Below are positions 13,120 through 24,323 of a stretch of 64,000 nucleotides of DNA, piece by piece. The position numbers and the translations under genes are program-made. The first letter of the stretch is position 1. Each line of letters begins with the position of its first letter. Origin of the DNA: Nothophaeocryptopus gaeumannii (Eukaryota; Ascomycota; Dothideomycetes; Mycosphaerellales; Mycosphaerellaceae); NCBI GenBank assembly GCA_031771865.1, contig JASISA010000001.1, forward strand, positions 930,001 to 994,000. The letters are read 5' to 3'. The notes under the pieces are model-generated. The model saw nothing but the letters and a program-made list of their open reading frames with translations. It was not told the origin of the DNA and searched no databases.

Positions 13120-14597
13120 CTAGGTGCCCCTGTGTTTGCCATTGCCTTTCGTGTGATCCGGCTCGTCATCTTCGCTCATCAAGCCTTCGAGCTCGAACTC
13201 CTGAGCGTCTGCCGCTTGACGGTCTGCTGCGTTCGGTATCCGCGCGTGGCCATTGGCACGGGGCATCTCTTCGTCATCGAGCTTCACAGGCAGCTTGCCG
13301 TTGGTGTTCGATGTCGCATATGCGGAGTAAAGACGGAGGAGCATCAGGACAACTATCACATGTCAGCAATAACACTACCCGTCGGCATGGGGCCAGACTC
13401 ACAGAGGAACATCAAAAATGAAATGCTGTACAAGATGAGAATGTAAGCAACGTGAGTCACCCCCGCATCCGAAAGCATCTGCATCTGTTGCTCTGTAGCA
13501 CCCATGAACATGAAGCCGGATGCATACAGTAGGAACGGCGGTAGGTACTGGAAGCTGTTGATCTCGCTGTCAACATCCCCACCCTCCGGACCTACTAGAG
13601 TGTTCTTGTCTCTCAGTACGAAACTGATCTCAATGATCCTGGTGAGTCCGGCGGCCATCAGGGTGTAGCCGAACACTGTGTGCACGTGCGTGCTTAGCGC
13701 AAGCTCTTGTGGATGACCGCCCATGGCCCACCCAGTCATGAAGATGACAATACCGGGGACGAGATTGCGCTTCGGTCGACCTTGCCTATCGCGAGAAAGC
13801 CAGATACCAACTAGGCCAGCAGCCCACCAGATGATGCCCATGCTCGTGTGCTGGAGGTCATTCCTGACCCACGGATGGCCCCATCTGTGTTCGGTGAATG
13901 TATTCACGCATCCCCAGAGTGCAATGACTAGCGAGTCCCAGAATTCCTGGCTCCTCCCTGTTCGCGCAAGCCAAGCCTGGCCGTTCAGCAGAATAAGTGT
14001 CATGACGATGCCGTAGCCGATGAACGCAGAGCCCATAATGAAATGGGCAAGACATTGTCCCAGGTGATCGCCCTGGCAGAATCCTTGAGCAGCGATCCCA
14101 CCCAGCAAAAATTGCGTCCAGGTCGCAACTGGCAATATCGCCCCGAGAATACCATGTCCTCTCACAAGAAGCTTTCTTATTCTCCCAAGAAACCCTCTCT
14201 CAATATGCAACTTCAAATATATTCCGACGCCCGCTTGCACAATCATCATGAGCATCAGAACGTTCGCAAATTTCGCATGCGCATTTGGCCCAAACTGCCG
14301 TCCCTTATGCATGTGTCCCATGAAGTATCCCGCGACTGCCAATGCTGTTGCCACGACCTGCACAGGGACATGCCATCTTGATCGTACTAAGCCAAGAACC
14401 ATTCCTGTCGGGTATAGAATGCCCCATGCAAAGCATTGCAGCAGGATATGTGCCCATAGTGTGCTGTCGATGGGCGCTTCTGAAACTACTTCTCCTTCTG
14501 GGATCGCGTCGTGGCCGCCGTGGGCGTAGACTGTGCTTGCGAAGAAAGTCGTCGCCGCTGCTATTGACAGCAGGGGCCTTGTCCGGAAGGTAGCCAT
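13120..14597 (-). CDS. Ytp1-like integral membrane protein (DUF2427 plus Ytp1 domain), 475 aa
   Basis: Exon 1 is 14597-13403 and exon 2 is 13352-13120. The 50-nt intron splits a Phe codon in the last helix (..FLMFL-F-VLMLLRLY..). A signal peptide (residues 1-25) is followed by HGGHD, then about ten hydrophobic helices. Helix ends carry conserved-looking His (GHMHKGRQFGPNAHAKFANV, LLVRGHGILG), like cytochrome b561-type membrane folds. The N-terminal half matches DUF2427 and the C-terminal half the Ytp1 domain of fungal Ytp1 proteins. A hydrophilic acidic tail ends the protein. The role of Ytp1 is not established; the His pattern suggests haem or metal binding as inference. It is divergent from Swi5 with 356 bp between starts. 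Confidence 0.8.
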
Positions 14598-14953
14598 TGT
14601 ATTGGCTCGGATGAGAATATATCGTTCGTGTACTGATCGGTATACTCGGGCGGGTGGGTTATACGGCGCAAGATGGCCGGCAGTGGTTCATGAGAGCATC
14701 CGTGTGAAAGAGGAGGTTTGAAGTATCGGAGGTCACGCAACCGCGCAACCTGCCCAGGGATCTGAATAAGCTTTTGCACGGACCCGCTGAAGGATGCCGA
14801 TTCGCCGAAGCGCGTCTCCCACTTCATCTCGCGAACATCCTGCAATTACCATCGAACATCACACGCGTTGAAAGACTTCCAGACTGTGTACACCCTCTCA
14901 TCAGAGCCACAACAGGTCTTCGAGAGCATTGCTCGCGCTCATCAAACGGCGCA
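14598..14953. promoter_or_regulatory. Divergent promoter region between Ytp1-like and swi5
   Basis: A 356-bp gap between two divergent start codons. An upstream in-frame ATG for swi5 at 14774 exists, but 14954 gives the more plausible N-terminus. Confidence 0.4.
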
Positions 14954-15687
14954 ATGTCTTCACAAGAGCTACTAAGCGTACAGAATCTGCTCCCTTCAGG
15001 AGCCTTTCCGCCCAGCTCCCCACCCATCATTGCAAAGCGAGAACATTCCAACGAGGGCGATATGCCTACTTCAGGGACTCTCAACCCGGAGGAGCTAGAC
15101 TCAGATCCTTCTCAGCCGAGTCTGAAACAAGCATCTACACAGATCGATACTCCAGCTTCAGAGACCATAGCTGCGGCACAAGGTTCAACAGATGCTGAAG
15201 AAAAGAGACCAATCCAAGCCTCAAAGCCTCCAGCAGAGGCCCCTCAACTAGAAATCGAGCCTCCAAAACCAACAAACCCACGCCTAACCGCCCTCCAACG
15301 CAAACGCTCAACCCTCGAATCCAAACTCGCAGATCTCCAATCCCAACGTCAATCCTACATTTCCAATGCCAAACTCCCTTCAGGGCTGGACATGCCGTCC
15401 GACTGGTACTTCTCTCCTCTCTTCAATCTTTCCCTTATATGCCCTCGCCCTTCTCCGTCCCTTCTCTCATCAATCCCCACATCTAACACTTCTCCAGGAC
15501 CGAAGATGAACGCTCCAAATCCGCCCTGTCCACTGCAAACACAACGATCAAAGACCACATCGCCCTCTTACACGGGTACAACGAGATCAAGGACGTCGGG
15601 TTGGGTTTGATGGGTCTCGTGGCCGATAAGAGGGGTGTGAGGGTTGCAAAGGTCATGGAGGAGTTTGGGATGGGAGAGAAGGATTGA
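14954..15687 (+). CDS. swi5: Swi5/Sae3 recombination mediator, 213 aa, two exons
   Basis: Exons are 14954-15405 and 15498-15687; the 92-nt intron (GTACTT..TCCAG) splits a Trp codon. The N-terminal ~105 residues are a disordered acidic Ser/Pro region. Residues 108-138 form a coiled coil (LTALQRKRSTLESKLADLQS). After the intron comes the hallmark C-terminal Swi5 motif (HIALLHGYNEIKDVG, then LMGLVADKRGVRV and VMEEFGM). Swi5/Sae3 partners with Sfr1/Mei5 to stimulate Rad51 and Dmc1 strand exchange in the nucleus. The family core is about 85 aa, so the disordered N-terminal extension is long, as in other moulds. The splice join is essential: without it the frame ends before the Swi5 motif. Confidence 0.88.
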
Positions 15688-16357
15688 GATTTTCCCTACA
15701 CAATGAGGAGCGGAAGAAAGTTTTGCTTGATTACTGTAGCATGATCTGGGGAAGCGTGGGTGGCCAAATGCGGGACTTTCCTCGGACGTTAAATGGCTTT
15801 ATGAATGATGATATGAGGGCTCGAACGGTGAGTGAAGGCTGCTTCTGGGCAGATTTTGGCGGGGCAATCACTGACGAGACCTTTTCAGATGTTACCTTAT
15901 GCATGCATGGCAGTAGAGTGTAACGAAGAACCGGGATTTAGATGCAGAGCAGAACTCCTTTTCTTCAAATCATCTACTCTCAATCGAGATCGCGGAATGC
16001 GCAACAGTGGTATCCAATCCCGAACACAGAAAACCAACAAGAGCTTACCTCAGCCCAACAAGCGCGATTCTCTCAATCAAGCGCAGTGTGTTTCTCCATC
16101 CCACCTTCCATTGCCGTCCGAACACCAGGGCCGCTCACCGCGCCATTAGTAATAACATAAGCGCGACAGCGTAAAGCCCTTCCCCATCCCATACATATGA
16201 ACAAAAGCCCCCCATCCTGCCTGCTCCCGCGCCACACCGCAGCCTAGACCAACTGAGGCTCCGTCCAGTACAAATATCCAGGACAACGCCATGCCCAAAC
16301 AAAACATCATTGCTACGTCAAAAGCGTCGTAGCCTCCGCAGAGGCGGTCTGTGTATC
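15688..16357. other. Convergent intergenic region
   Basis: Between swi5 and the RFX gene. A 71-codon minus-strand frame (16146-16361) has a hydrophobic centre but no supporting motif. It overlaps the RFX stop region and is not called. Confidence 0.45.
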
Positions 16358-18868
16358 TCATAAGGGATCGACGTGCATCTCTGTCGTCCCCATGCCCTCC
16401 ATCGCGACATGGGGGCCAGAGACGCCGAATTTGGAAAGCGTCAGATCGTCGTCCATGAGCGACATGCCGATGCCGCTGTCATCAATGTCCGTTTCCTGGT
16501 GTTGCTGATTCTTGGCAGCCGAATGCTGAGGGCTCACGTGAAACGGGAGGCCGTGAGCGTGTGGATGTTCTTGGGAAGGGAAGTGCGATGCTTGCGAGTC
16601 AGCCATTAACAACGCTTGTGTCGCGTTGTCGTTCCCGTGTGCGGTACTAGCTCCTGGTCCCATACTGCTCATGCGACTCCCGCTGTGGCTCCGTCCGGTC
16701 CCGTTCTCCAGCACCGGTGATGGAAAGACATTACCAACACTTGATGGGACTGTGATGGCAGTGGTCTCAAGAAAGCCTCCCATCTCGGCAAGCCATAATG
16801 CCATCTCGTCAACAAACATCTTGAGCACCCACCAGTGACTGAACGACTGTCCGCCAGCGATCGTGATATCTTGTAGTGCTGCCGTGCCGATAGCAGAGAT
16901 GCAGTGCAAGATTGTCCGAGCAGGCGCATTAGGGAAGCGCGACGGCAGCGATGAGATAAAAGTGGACCATCGCTCCAGGACTCCGTCGCTCGATTGTTGT
17001 GTGGGCCCACTGCGAGAGGACGGAGCAGTCTGAGTTTGCAGAAACTGTGCAAAATCGCCGTGGGCGCTCTCGAAACCGTAGAAGGAGCCATCCTCCGGGA
17101 ATGAGGGCATTGCCAGTGGCTCCAGCAGGTTGCGCATCTCGGTCGTCATGATCCTGTATGCTTCTTCGTACCCACAATCGGGAAGCTCTGCCTCCATGAC
17201 TCGCTTCACGCTGACCATAGTACTCCATTCATGCCACATCTGCTCTCTGTTTTGGTCAATGGTTAGCAAATTTGCCGCCGCATGAGCTGACTGATTCACC
17301 CTAATAAGGCGATACAGAAGCCCAGCGAAAATCGTGGCAGGTCGAAGTTTCGCATCCAGAACATGCGGTGGTTGGGTCGAGAAGGTCTTCGCAATGTGGC
17401 TGTGAAGTGTAGATGAGATGTTGTTCAAAATGTTGACCACCACAACAGGTGCTGCTTGTAATGTCAATCGACTGACAAAGCGCACCATGGTTCTGTACAT
17501 GACAAGGTCGCACTGCTCTATCCAGGACGCCAGGTTAGGATGCGTGAACAGCTTTTGTACAGGCACAGTCAAAGTGCCGTGGAATGATGTGTACAGCCGG
17601 AAGAACTGCTTTTCCTTGCAAAATCGAATACTATCGATCAGAGAGGTGCAGTGAGTCCGGTATAGCGCTACGAGAGCCTCCGCGGTATCGACATCGGTTC
17701 GCGGAGGTAGGTAAGGTTGAATCAACGGAAGGTTGACAGGTTCGTTCTCAGTAAATGGCGGCATGTTGCTAGGCGGAAATCGAAGCGTGTGAGTGTATGA
17801 AAGAGCTGTTGCTGTTCCTGGTTCGAGTCCACGTGCTTCAGGGTAGAGGAAAGACTGTCCTTTGGAAGCTGGCCCGCGAGGCGAGGGAGGTTCTGCAGAT
17901 TGTAAGTCGAACGCGCCGTCGGTGGTCGGGAAGGCAGCGGTGTCGGCTTGTAAGCGAGGAATGTTGTTGAAGTCGATCTGTTGGGTACTCGCAGACTGTG
18001 ACCGTTGCCGGCTATCCATCGGCATTGCAGCTCCTTGCCATGCTGGAATGTTCGGTTGCTCATCTTGAAGAGCAAGATCGACGTAGTGATACTTGCTTTC
18101 TCCTCTCACGCCCAACCGTCTTGTCTGAATGCCCGGGAAGATCACTCTCACCAGCTTGCCAAAGGAAGCTGGGTTCAGCGGGACAACTCGTTCAGTGCCG
18201 CATCGTGTCGCATATTGTGAGTACACTCGATTTCTTGGAACGGAAGTCTTTGCTGGTTTGCAAACCGCGCGAAGCCTGAATGACGATTAGCAAAGAAGCA
18301 TCGGAAGCGGTAACCGAACAACATACCAGAGCATGGCGAAGAGCTGCTTGGTCTTCTCAGCCATAGGCGTCCTCTCTTTCTGAATGACCTCTTGAGCCAC
18401 TTCACGCAAAGGCCGGCCCTCGTTCTTAGCGAGCATCTCCCTGAGTTCTTTGTCGTTCGTCGCGGTCACGGCAGAGCCTTTCCTCCTCTTGTCATCATGC
18501 ATATCGAGAGGCGCTTGCAGCGGTACCGACCCGAGTCGAACATGACCAGCAAAAGTCATGTCTGGTTGCATGTATGGAGAGTCGTTGGGCCCATACTGTT
18601 GCGGCATGGGAAACTGCACGCTTTGCGCATGATGATGACCCATGTGCTGCTGCGGGACTGACTGCACAGGTTCATATTGCGGCATAGGCTGCGGTGCCAT
18701 GCTGGCCTGGTATTGTAGCAGAGCTGCCTCCGGCCCTTGGCTCATATGGTATGCGACTTGGGCTGCTTTTGCATCATGCGCGGCGATGGCTTGAGGATCG
18801 TTTTGGTGCGAAGTCGCGCTGGTGGTAGATGCCCTAGACTCGGGCCTCTGGCTATTTCGCGCCGACAT
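16358..18868 (-). CDS. RFX-family winged-helix transcription factor, 819 aa, two exons
   Basis: Exon 1 is 18868-18327 and exon 2 is 18275-16358. The 51-nt intron (GTATGT..TTCAG) splits the Trp of the DNA-binding domain. The RFX domain spans about residues 170-255. It begins in exon 1 (KTKQLFAMLW) and continues with SVPRNRVYSQYATRC, PLNPASFGKLVRVIFPG, TRRLGVRGESKYHYVDLAL, a near-perfect RFX signature. The N-terminus is Gln/His/Met-rich. The C-terminal ~500 residues hold the conserved fungal RFX regulatory/dimerisation region and a Ser/His-rich tail. Fungal RFX proteins (Acremonium CPCR1, yeast Crt1) control secondary metabolism, morphology or the DNA-damage response; which applies here cannot be read from sequence. 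It is divergent from YOP1. Confidence 0.9.
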
Positions 18869-19760
18869 AAGATGTCAAAGCCGAGCGAAAATGGCTTGTT
18901 TACGGTGTTGTTGATCTCGGGCTGGGCAGTGTTATGATTATCCTGTGGCTGGTAAGCACCCACTCGGAGGCGAAAATGAAAGACCTCTGCAGTTCGGCGT
19001 GATCAACACCGCGCAAATATACAGCAAGATTCCTTGAGGGTATTGTACCTGAACAAGACTGTGATATGTGCATGTAGACAATATATCTTAGTCTGGAATG
19101 TCCGGGCTCCGCCGGGTGGATTTGTTATGGGAGCGCACGGTCGCTCAGTCGCAGTCGCCAGACTCGTCGGGGAACACGGTAGAAGACTGTGGTTAGTACG
19201 TCAGCCTCGGAGGGAGTGTCCAGAGGTAGCGGAGCGGCGTGGTCGGCGAGCGCGGGCGGTGGGTGAGGTTGGTCGTCTTGAGATGTTGTGGTGTTTACGC
19301 CAAAACATCCGATACAGCGGCTGGACAACCGACGAGACGAGATGCGCCAAGCCGATCATAGATCGCATGCACGTGATCTTGACGCCTCAGGCGCGCAAAC
19401 CACATTCACCTGTGCTTGTGTGCAGATGATCGATTGACGACGTAGACAGACTCTGGTTGCAGATTCACAATCTGCTTGCATAGACTTCTACTTCTAGCTG
19501 TTCAAAGTGATTGCCAGCATTCACATTTGCTTTCGATCGCAGAAGAAGGAGCGATCGGCAAGTCTCAAAGTCGAGCCCACCAACAAGAAACCAAGTGTGC
19601 AAGCAGCAGCCACACCCACACGTCATATCACCACCCTCCACGTTCTCACTTACACAAAGCACAATCATCTGCGAGCTTCCGAACGTCTTCACACATCCAC
19701 CAAGACTACCGCAATCAGCTTGGAAAGCAACAGCAGCATCTGGATAATCCCACTACCAAC
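18869..19760. promoter_or_regulatory. Divergent promoter region between RFX and YOP1
   Basis: About 890 bp between two divergent starts. No RNA gene or clear motif found. The YOP1 side is rich in CA/AC runs (19580-19740), typical of a fungal 5' UTR. Confidence 0.4.
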
Positions 19761-20515
19761 ATGTCGCAAGGCAACGCAGGAGGCTCCATCCAGGAGAAGT
19801 AAGGCTCAACCGCGCGCACAGTGGGAAAGCTGGCAGCTGACGCTGATAACCACACCAGGGCTCAGTATCACCTCTCCCAGCTCGACAAAGGTGCACACGA
19901 CTGGCTACGAACCTAATCCTCTGAGATGTCCTTCGAGCGCGAATGCTAACAGATGCCCAGAGTTGAGCAAGTACGGTCCCCTCAACGACTTCGAGAAGCA
20001 GACCAGCGTCCCAAAGGTCTATGTCATCCTCGGTCTCGGCGCCCTTTACTTCTTCCTCATCTTCTTTAACATCGCTGGCGAGTTCCTCGTGAACACCGCT
20101 GGGTTTGTCCTTCCGGCATACTACTCTCTCGACGCTCTCTTCACGAGCGGCAAGAGCGATGACACCCAATGGCTCACCGTATGTTGGAGCCCCAACATGG
20201 GAGCTGGACAAAAAGCTGACACATGGACAGTACTGGGTCGTCTATGCCTTCTTCACCGTGATTGAGTCCGCACTCAATGCCGTCTACTGGTTTCCATTCT
20301 ACTACACCTTCAAGTTTGTACTTGTCCTCTGGATGGCCCTCCCACAGACTGGGTATGTACACTACCTTTCTCATGAAGCTTCGCCCACTAATTGTTTATC
20401 TAGTGGCGCCCAAATTGTCTTCCGCTCCCTCCTCCAACCACTCTTCGCCCGCTTCTTCACCAACGACGCTACCACCCCCATCCGCGAGAAGTTCAACCAG
20501 GCCAAGGCCCAGTAA
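19761..20515 (+). CDS. YOP1: YOP1/DP1/REEP ER membrane-shaping protein, 173 aa, five exons
   Basis: Exons are 19761-19798, 19859-19890, 19961-20178, 20231-20352 and 20404-20515; every junction is GT..AG and phases agree. Intron 2 has a clear GCTAAC branch site. The protein has the TB2/DP1/HVA22 signature: FEKQTSVPKVYVILGLG near the start, then two long hydrophobic hairpins (FFNIAGEFLVNTAGFVLPAYYS; YWVVYAFFTVIESALNAV then YWFPFYYTFKFVLVLWMALPQT) and the GGAQIVFRSLLQPLF segment. Yop1 works with Rtn1 to stabilise high curvature in ER tubules. The length fits fungal orthologues (~170 aa). The first two exons are tiny, which explains why no single long frame covers the gene. Confidence 0.93.
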
Positions 20516-21145
20516 AGAGCTTCGGAATGACGGACAAGCTCTCTGCTGAATGATGAGCTCGGAACGCAAGACATGATGACGAAATCTATTGAGTGATTCA
20601 TTGCGGATTTGTCAAGCAGAAGTGCTCGTGCTTGGCGTTGCGCGGTTAAGCAAAGATTAGGAAGGCAGTAAGCGGGAGGAATACTCGGAAATGTGAACGC
20701 GGAGCGAAGGTGGGAATATGGTTTATACAGTGAGAGGTTGCAGGTTCAGTATGGTCTTGTTTGATATTTGGCTTAGGGAGCGGCTATGTGGTTGCTGGTT
20801 CAGGCTGGCTTTCGCATACGTCGCGAGCGATAGATCTCATGCTTCATGAATATGATGCTCTCAGTCGGATCATACATTCACGTTCCATTCATCGGGGCAC
20901 ATTTGCTAAGCGCAGTTGCCATGGATGAGCTCCCCTGCTCGCGAGCCTTTTTTGCTTGGATTGCACTTTATTTGTGCCGATATACGAACTCACGCTATGA
21001 CGAAAGCTAAACGCATGCTGGAATCTCGAAGCGGTTCTTAATCTTCGACAACAACGCCTCTTCAATATTCCGCACCAGTCTCTTTCCTCGCCGAGCAGAC
21101 TGAATCACTTCATGGCGGTACCAATCGCTCAGAGGCTGCGCCGCC
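20516..21145. other. Intergenic region
   Basis: 3' flank of YOP1. No supported gene. It marks the boundary between the conserved block and the accessory membrane-protein block. Confidence 0.45.
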
Positions 21146-22554
21146 GTGGAGCCGAACATGCTGCAACGACTACTTCCCCCAGAGGAGCCTGAACTTGAGG
21201 CCATAAGCCCTCGATGGTTGACCAAGGGTTTGATCATATATATTGGTGACATCTCAATGGAGACGCTCATATCTAGAGCTTATGATAGGAGCACATTTCC
21301 CGAGAGACGTTCTCCAGAGGCCAACAAGCAGTCCAAAACGGAACCAACTGGTCTTTGTGGTACTGGCCGCGAACAGTCAACAAGACATTGTTCTGGTTCT
21401 ATATTTGGATACTGTCTTTGTCTCTTTGTTCTGTGTCCTGTTTGCGCTATATCGACCACCGCGTCCCACGAGGCACCGTGGCAACCCAATTGCATCAATG
21501 CTATCTTGTCGAACACATATTTCTTGAGCGAACAACTCCCAGCTCACTGAAACCATAATGGCTGGCCCATTATCTGTTACTTTGGACTCCATCGTCAACA
21601 TCTTCTCCCTTTTCTTGCTCATATTCGACATGACGAACTGATTGACGTTCAATACGGCGGCGCCAACCTCGAATTTATCCTCCTACTAATCAGCCACATT
21701 GCAGTCTGGGCTGCTACTCTCATCCTCGCACCCATGATCTGGGAAGCCGTCTACTGGCCTTCTCCAGAGGCCGTCGAGTTCTGTCGGCCCAACCTCCGTG
21801 CTGAGAAAAGGCCTATGCCTTCGCTGGTGCGGCCAACAAGATCTTCTGTTTCTATGATACGCTCTCCATGCTTGGACTGCCGGTCAGTCTTTGGTATGGA
21901 ATGGAAGCGGGAGACTACATCCTGGGAATGGCGATGGGGATCATCGCTGCGGGATTGGCGATTTTGCTGGCTCTGGTAAGTTGGCACTATGTTCATGTTG
22001 ACCTCTTCTGTAGGAACTACTCGGCAGCATTTCCGCTGTGGCTGCGGTCTCCGCCCAGACGGTCTCCGCGCTGGTCTCCGCGCAAGTCGTCACACAAGTC
22101 GTGGCGCAAGTCTACACGCAAGAAGAAGAGTGACGAGTGGGACTCGAAGATACATGTCCCATCTCATCTTCCGCGAGAGGAGCCGACCGCACAACAGGTG
22201 AGTATATCTACTGCAAACACTACCGCAATCAGTATTGACCCCGGGTACAGTTTGCTCCCTGACGCCCCTGCGATTCGTGAGCCACGGCAGAGAAGGGAAG
22301 TGGGAGAGGTCACAAGGACATCTGGCTGCCAGGGCTGCAAAGTCCTCGCACGCATGGAAGGCAAGTTGGGCAAAGTGATGTGTGCCATGTGTGAGCACAG
22401 CAATCCGGTCAAGGAGCGCAAGAACAGGCGAACGCCCGGCTATCCGGGTTGCAGGTTGCTTACGAACGTGAAAGGGGACGTTGGCTCGTGTGGTGCTTGC
22501 AACACGCCTGATCGGATCAAGGAGAGCAAGTGGCTTAGCCAGGTGAGTACATAG
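21146..22554 (+). pseudogene. Probably degraded multispanning membrane protein gene with Cys-repeat tail
   Basis: Coding-like sequence continues for 1.4 kb but changes frame. Pieces include an N-terminal acidic segment (MLQRLLPPEEPELEA), a helix in another frame (LFWFYIWILSLSLCSV), then FILLLISHIAVWAATLILAPMIWE (about 21669-21790), and in a further frame from about 21810 AYAFAGAANKIFCFYDTLSM onward. The last frame stays open to 22554 and gives two helices, a basic Arg/Ser/Lys-rich stretch and two copies of a Cys motif (22324-22420, 22438-22530; see findings). A 38-nt GTAAGT..GTAG segment at 21977-22014 is too short for a usual intron. Either the gene is broken by several indels, or it has introns I cannot resolve. 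The minimal uninterrupted frame is 21868-22554 (228 aa). No family recognised. Confidence 0.4.
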
Positions 22555-22871
22555 ACAATAGGTCGAGGTAAGTCTGAAGATGGCTCTGGTAGCTGTCTTG
22601 CGTAAATCAAGTGCCTTGCTGTTCCTTCTATGATGTCTGAGACATTCGTGTGTCTCACATCAATTCTTCACTCTTCCATTTCTCTGTACAAAGCAAAAAC
22701 TTCCTACTCCTGTGTCCCTCCATTTTCCATTTGAGCACCTGCGTTCACCACTGCCACCTCTGCCTCACTCAACGCCTTTTGAAGTCCACTTATACGACTC
22801 AAGCAGATTACAGACCCAAGAACCAGATCAATGGAGCCTTATCCAATCGAGCAACATCGCTAACCTCAAAC

Positions 22872-23375
22872 ATGATCGACTTTGCTCTCATCAAGAACAA
22901 CGCTGAGTACTTGCGCATTCCTCAAGCCACATCTATCTTCGCCTTTTTCACGGCATCTTGGCTCCTTGCAAATACCTGGCTGATAGCTATCCGTCTTGCA
23001 GCGTGCCTTCTAGGACGACTACTGAAGCGATTGCAGGTTTTGTACAACGGGTTCAATGTTGCTCTGAAACACATCCAAGGATTTGTCTTGGGGGTCTGGT
23101 ATCTCGCCATGGGCTTCTACGTTGGTGGTCAAATGGCAATCGCGCTCGAGAGCCGTCGTGCTGATGGCGTGCATCGTTTCACGAGACCTCAGTTGTCGAT
23201 CTTCTTGCTCTGCGGCTGTTTGGTATGGCAATCTGCACTTTTGTGTACTGTTGGGATTCTGTTGTGTGGTGTGGAAATTGGTATATGGCTGAGAACCTTT
23301 TGTCATGGCATGCAAGCTGGAGAAGACTCCCGTCAGCCATCGAACGAGGTACCACCGCCTCCTTATGAACGGTGA
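22872..23375 (+). CDS. Small polytopic membrane protein with C-terminal PPxY, 167 aa
   Basis: A single-exon frame; the start at 22872 is chosen because upstream codons look like a pyrimidine-rich 5' UTR. Hydrophobic segments lie at about residues 18-50 (one long or two short helices), 70-94 and 114-145. The C-terminus is hydrophilic and ends EVPPPPYER, a PPxY motif of the type bound by WW domains of Nedd4/Rsp5 ubiquitin ligases. No family recognised. It heads a run of similar small membrane genes (23.4-27.8 kb), so membership of a local accessory family is inferred from size, topology and context, not from clear homology. Confidence 0.55.
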   Translation: MIDFALIKNNAEYLRIPQATSIFAFFTASWLLANTWLIAIRLAACLLGRLLKRLQVLYNGFNVALKHIQGFVLGVWYLAMGFYVGGQMAIALESRRADGVHRFTRPQLSIFLLCGCLVWQSALLCTVGILLCGVEIGIWLRTFCHGMQAGEDSRQPSNEVPPPPYER

Positions 23376-23457
23376 TCGGGACCAGGCAGGATTGATTGCG
23401 AGGCAAAGTGACGATATTCTGTCAAGCAAAAGCATTGCCACGCCCAGATACATATCA

Positions 23458-24014
23458 TCAAGAACGGCCTCCTGGACGAGTCTGGCTCTGATGGAAGACC
23501 TCCCAACTCTCTTTCTCGTCATCATCGAACACGGCTTCTTCCCGCTCCAAACCATCACCACGAGCCTCCTCCACATCCCTTCCGGGACAGCAACTCTCCC
23601 TCATCTTCGGCAAGGCCAAGAGGATAACCCATCTCGCCTGTACCACAGCGAAGATCACCAATCCCAGACAATCCAACACCCCCGCCGGTGCCCAGAAGAA
23701 CAGCACCATTCCCACCCAACCATGCGAGCCAATCCACTCACCAGGCACGTATAAATCATGAGCATGCACTGTAACAAGTACCAGACCTGGCCAAAATAAA
23801 ATCCCACATCCACAGCGCCCTCGATTCTGTTGAAGCCGAGATATTTGGCTAGGGTGTAGGCCCAGAGGACGGAGATGCCGATCGCTGGGACGAGGGCGAT
23901 GCCTGTTAGGATGAGGATGGCGAGGAGACATGTGGCTGTAGATATGGATTCGAGGACGACTTCGACCGTGTCTGGCTTATTCGGAAATGTTGAGGGGTCT
24001 GGCAGGGTAGTCAT
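23458..24014 (-). CDS. Small polytopic membrane protein, family A, 150 aa if spliced
   Basis: Two open frames join through a canonical 104-nt intron (23741-23638, GTGAGT..TACAG), giving exon 1 24014-23742 and exon 2 23637-23458, both phase 0. Exon 1 has an N-terminal tail, a long hydrophobic pair (ATCLLAILILTGIALVPAIG) and a further helix around VWYLLQCMLMIY. Exon 2 has a helix start and an acidic tail. The intron itself reads, in the exon 2 frame, as a hydrophobic segment like helix three of the paralogue at 25156 (GEWIGSHGW versus WSNGEYTFSGW). So the alternative is a one-base frameshift in an intronless copy. Related to the genes at 24324 and 25156. Confidence 0.5.
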
Positions 24015-24323
24015 GGTTGTCTGAGTGCTTTTCTGGCCGTCGCCGCCGAGGATGAGAGTCGTTGATTCTGTTGCCACAATAATCTGAAGTTTTCGATGAT
24101 GGCACTCTGAATGACTTTGTAAGTTGCGTAGAGTAAGAGTGCAGTGCAGTGGGAGGACAAGGCAGTGCACAATGAGGACAGAGCTTGCTGATTTTATCTA
24201 CCTCTATTGGATTCGTCACTGACCACAAGGTTCAGGCACCGGTACCATACATATATCGCATGCATTCTACACTTCGTCTAATACTCTAGCCTGCATACAA
24301 TTCACGCTCCATCACCTACAACC

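Noticed and set aside
12711..13421. Plus-strand open frame of 236 codons
   Set aside because: Runs antisense into the Ytp1-like gene, has no motif or signal and composition of a shadow frame.
17815..17835. Box B-like GGTTCGAGTCC inside the RFX gene
   Set aside because: Lies in a conserved coding frame and has no flanking tRNA arms.
21977..22014. GTAAGT..GTAG segment as an intron
   Set aside because: At 38 nt it is shorter than the other introns in this window (47 nt minimum), and reading through gives a longer coding frame with the Cys repeats.
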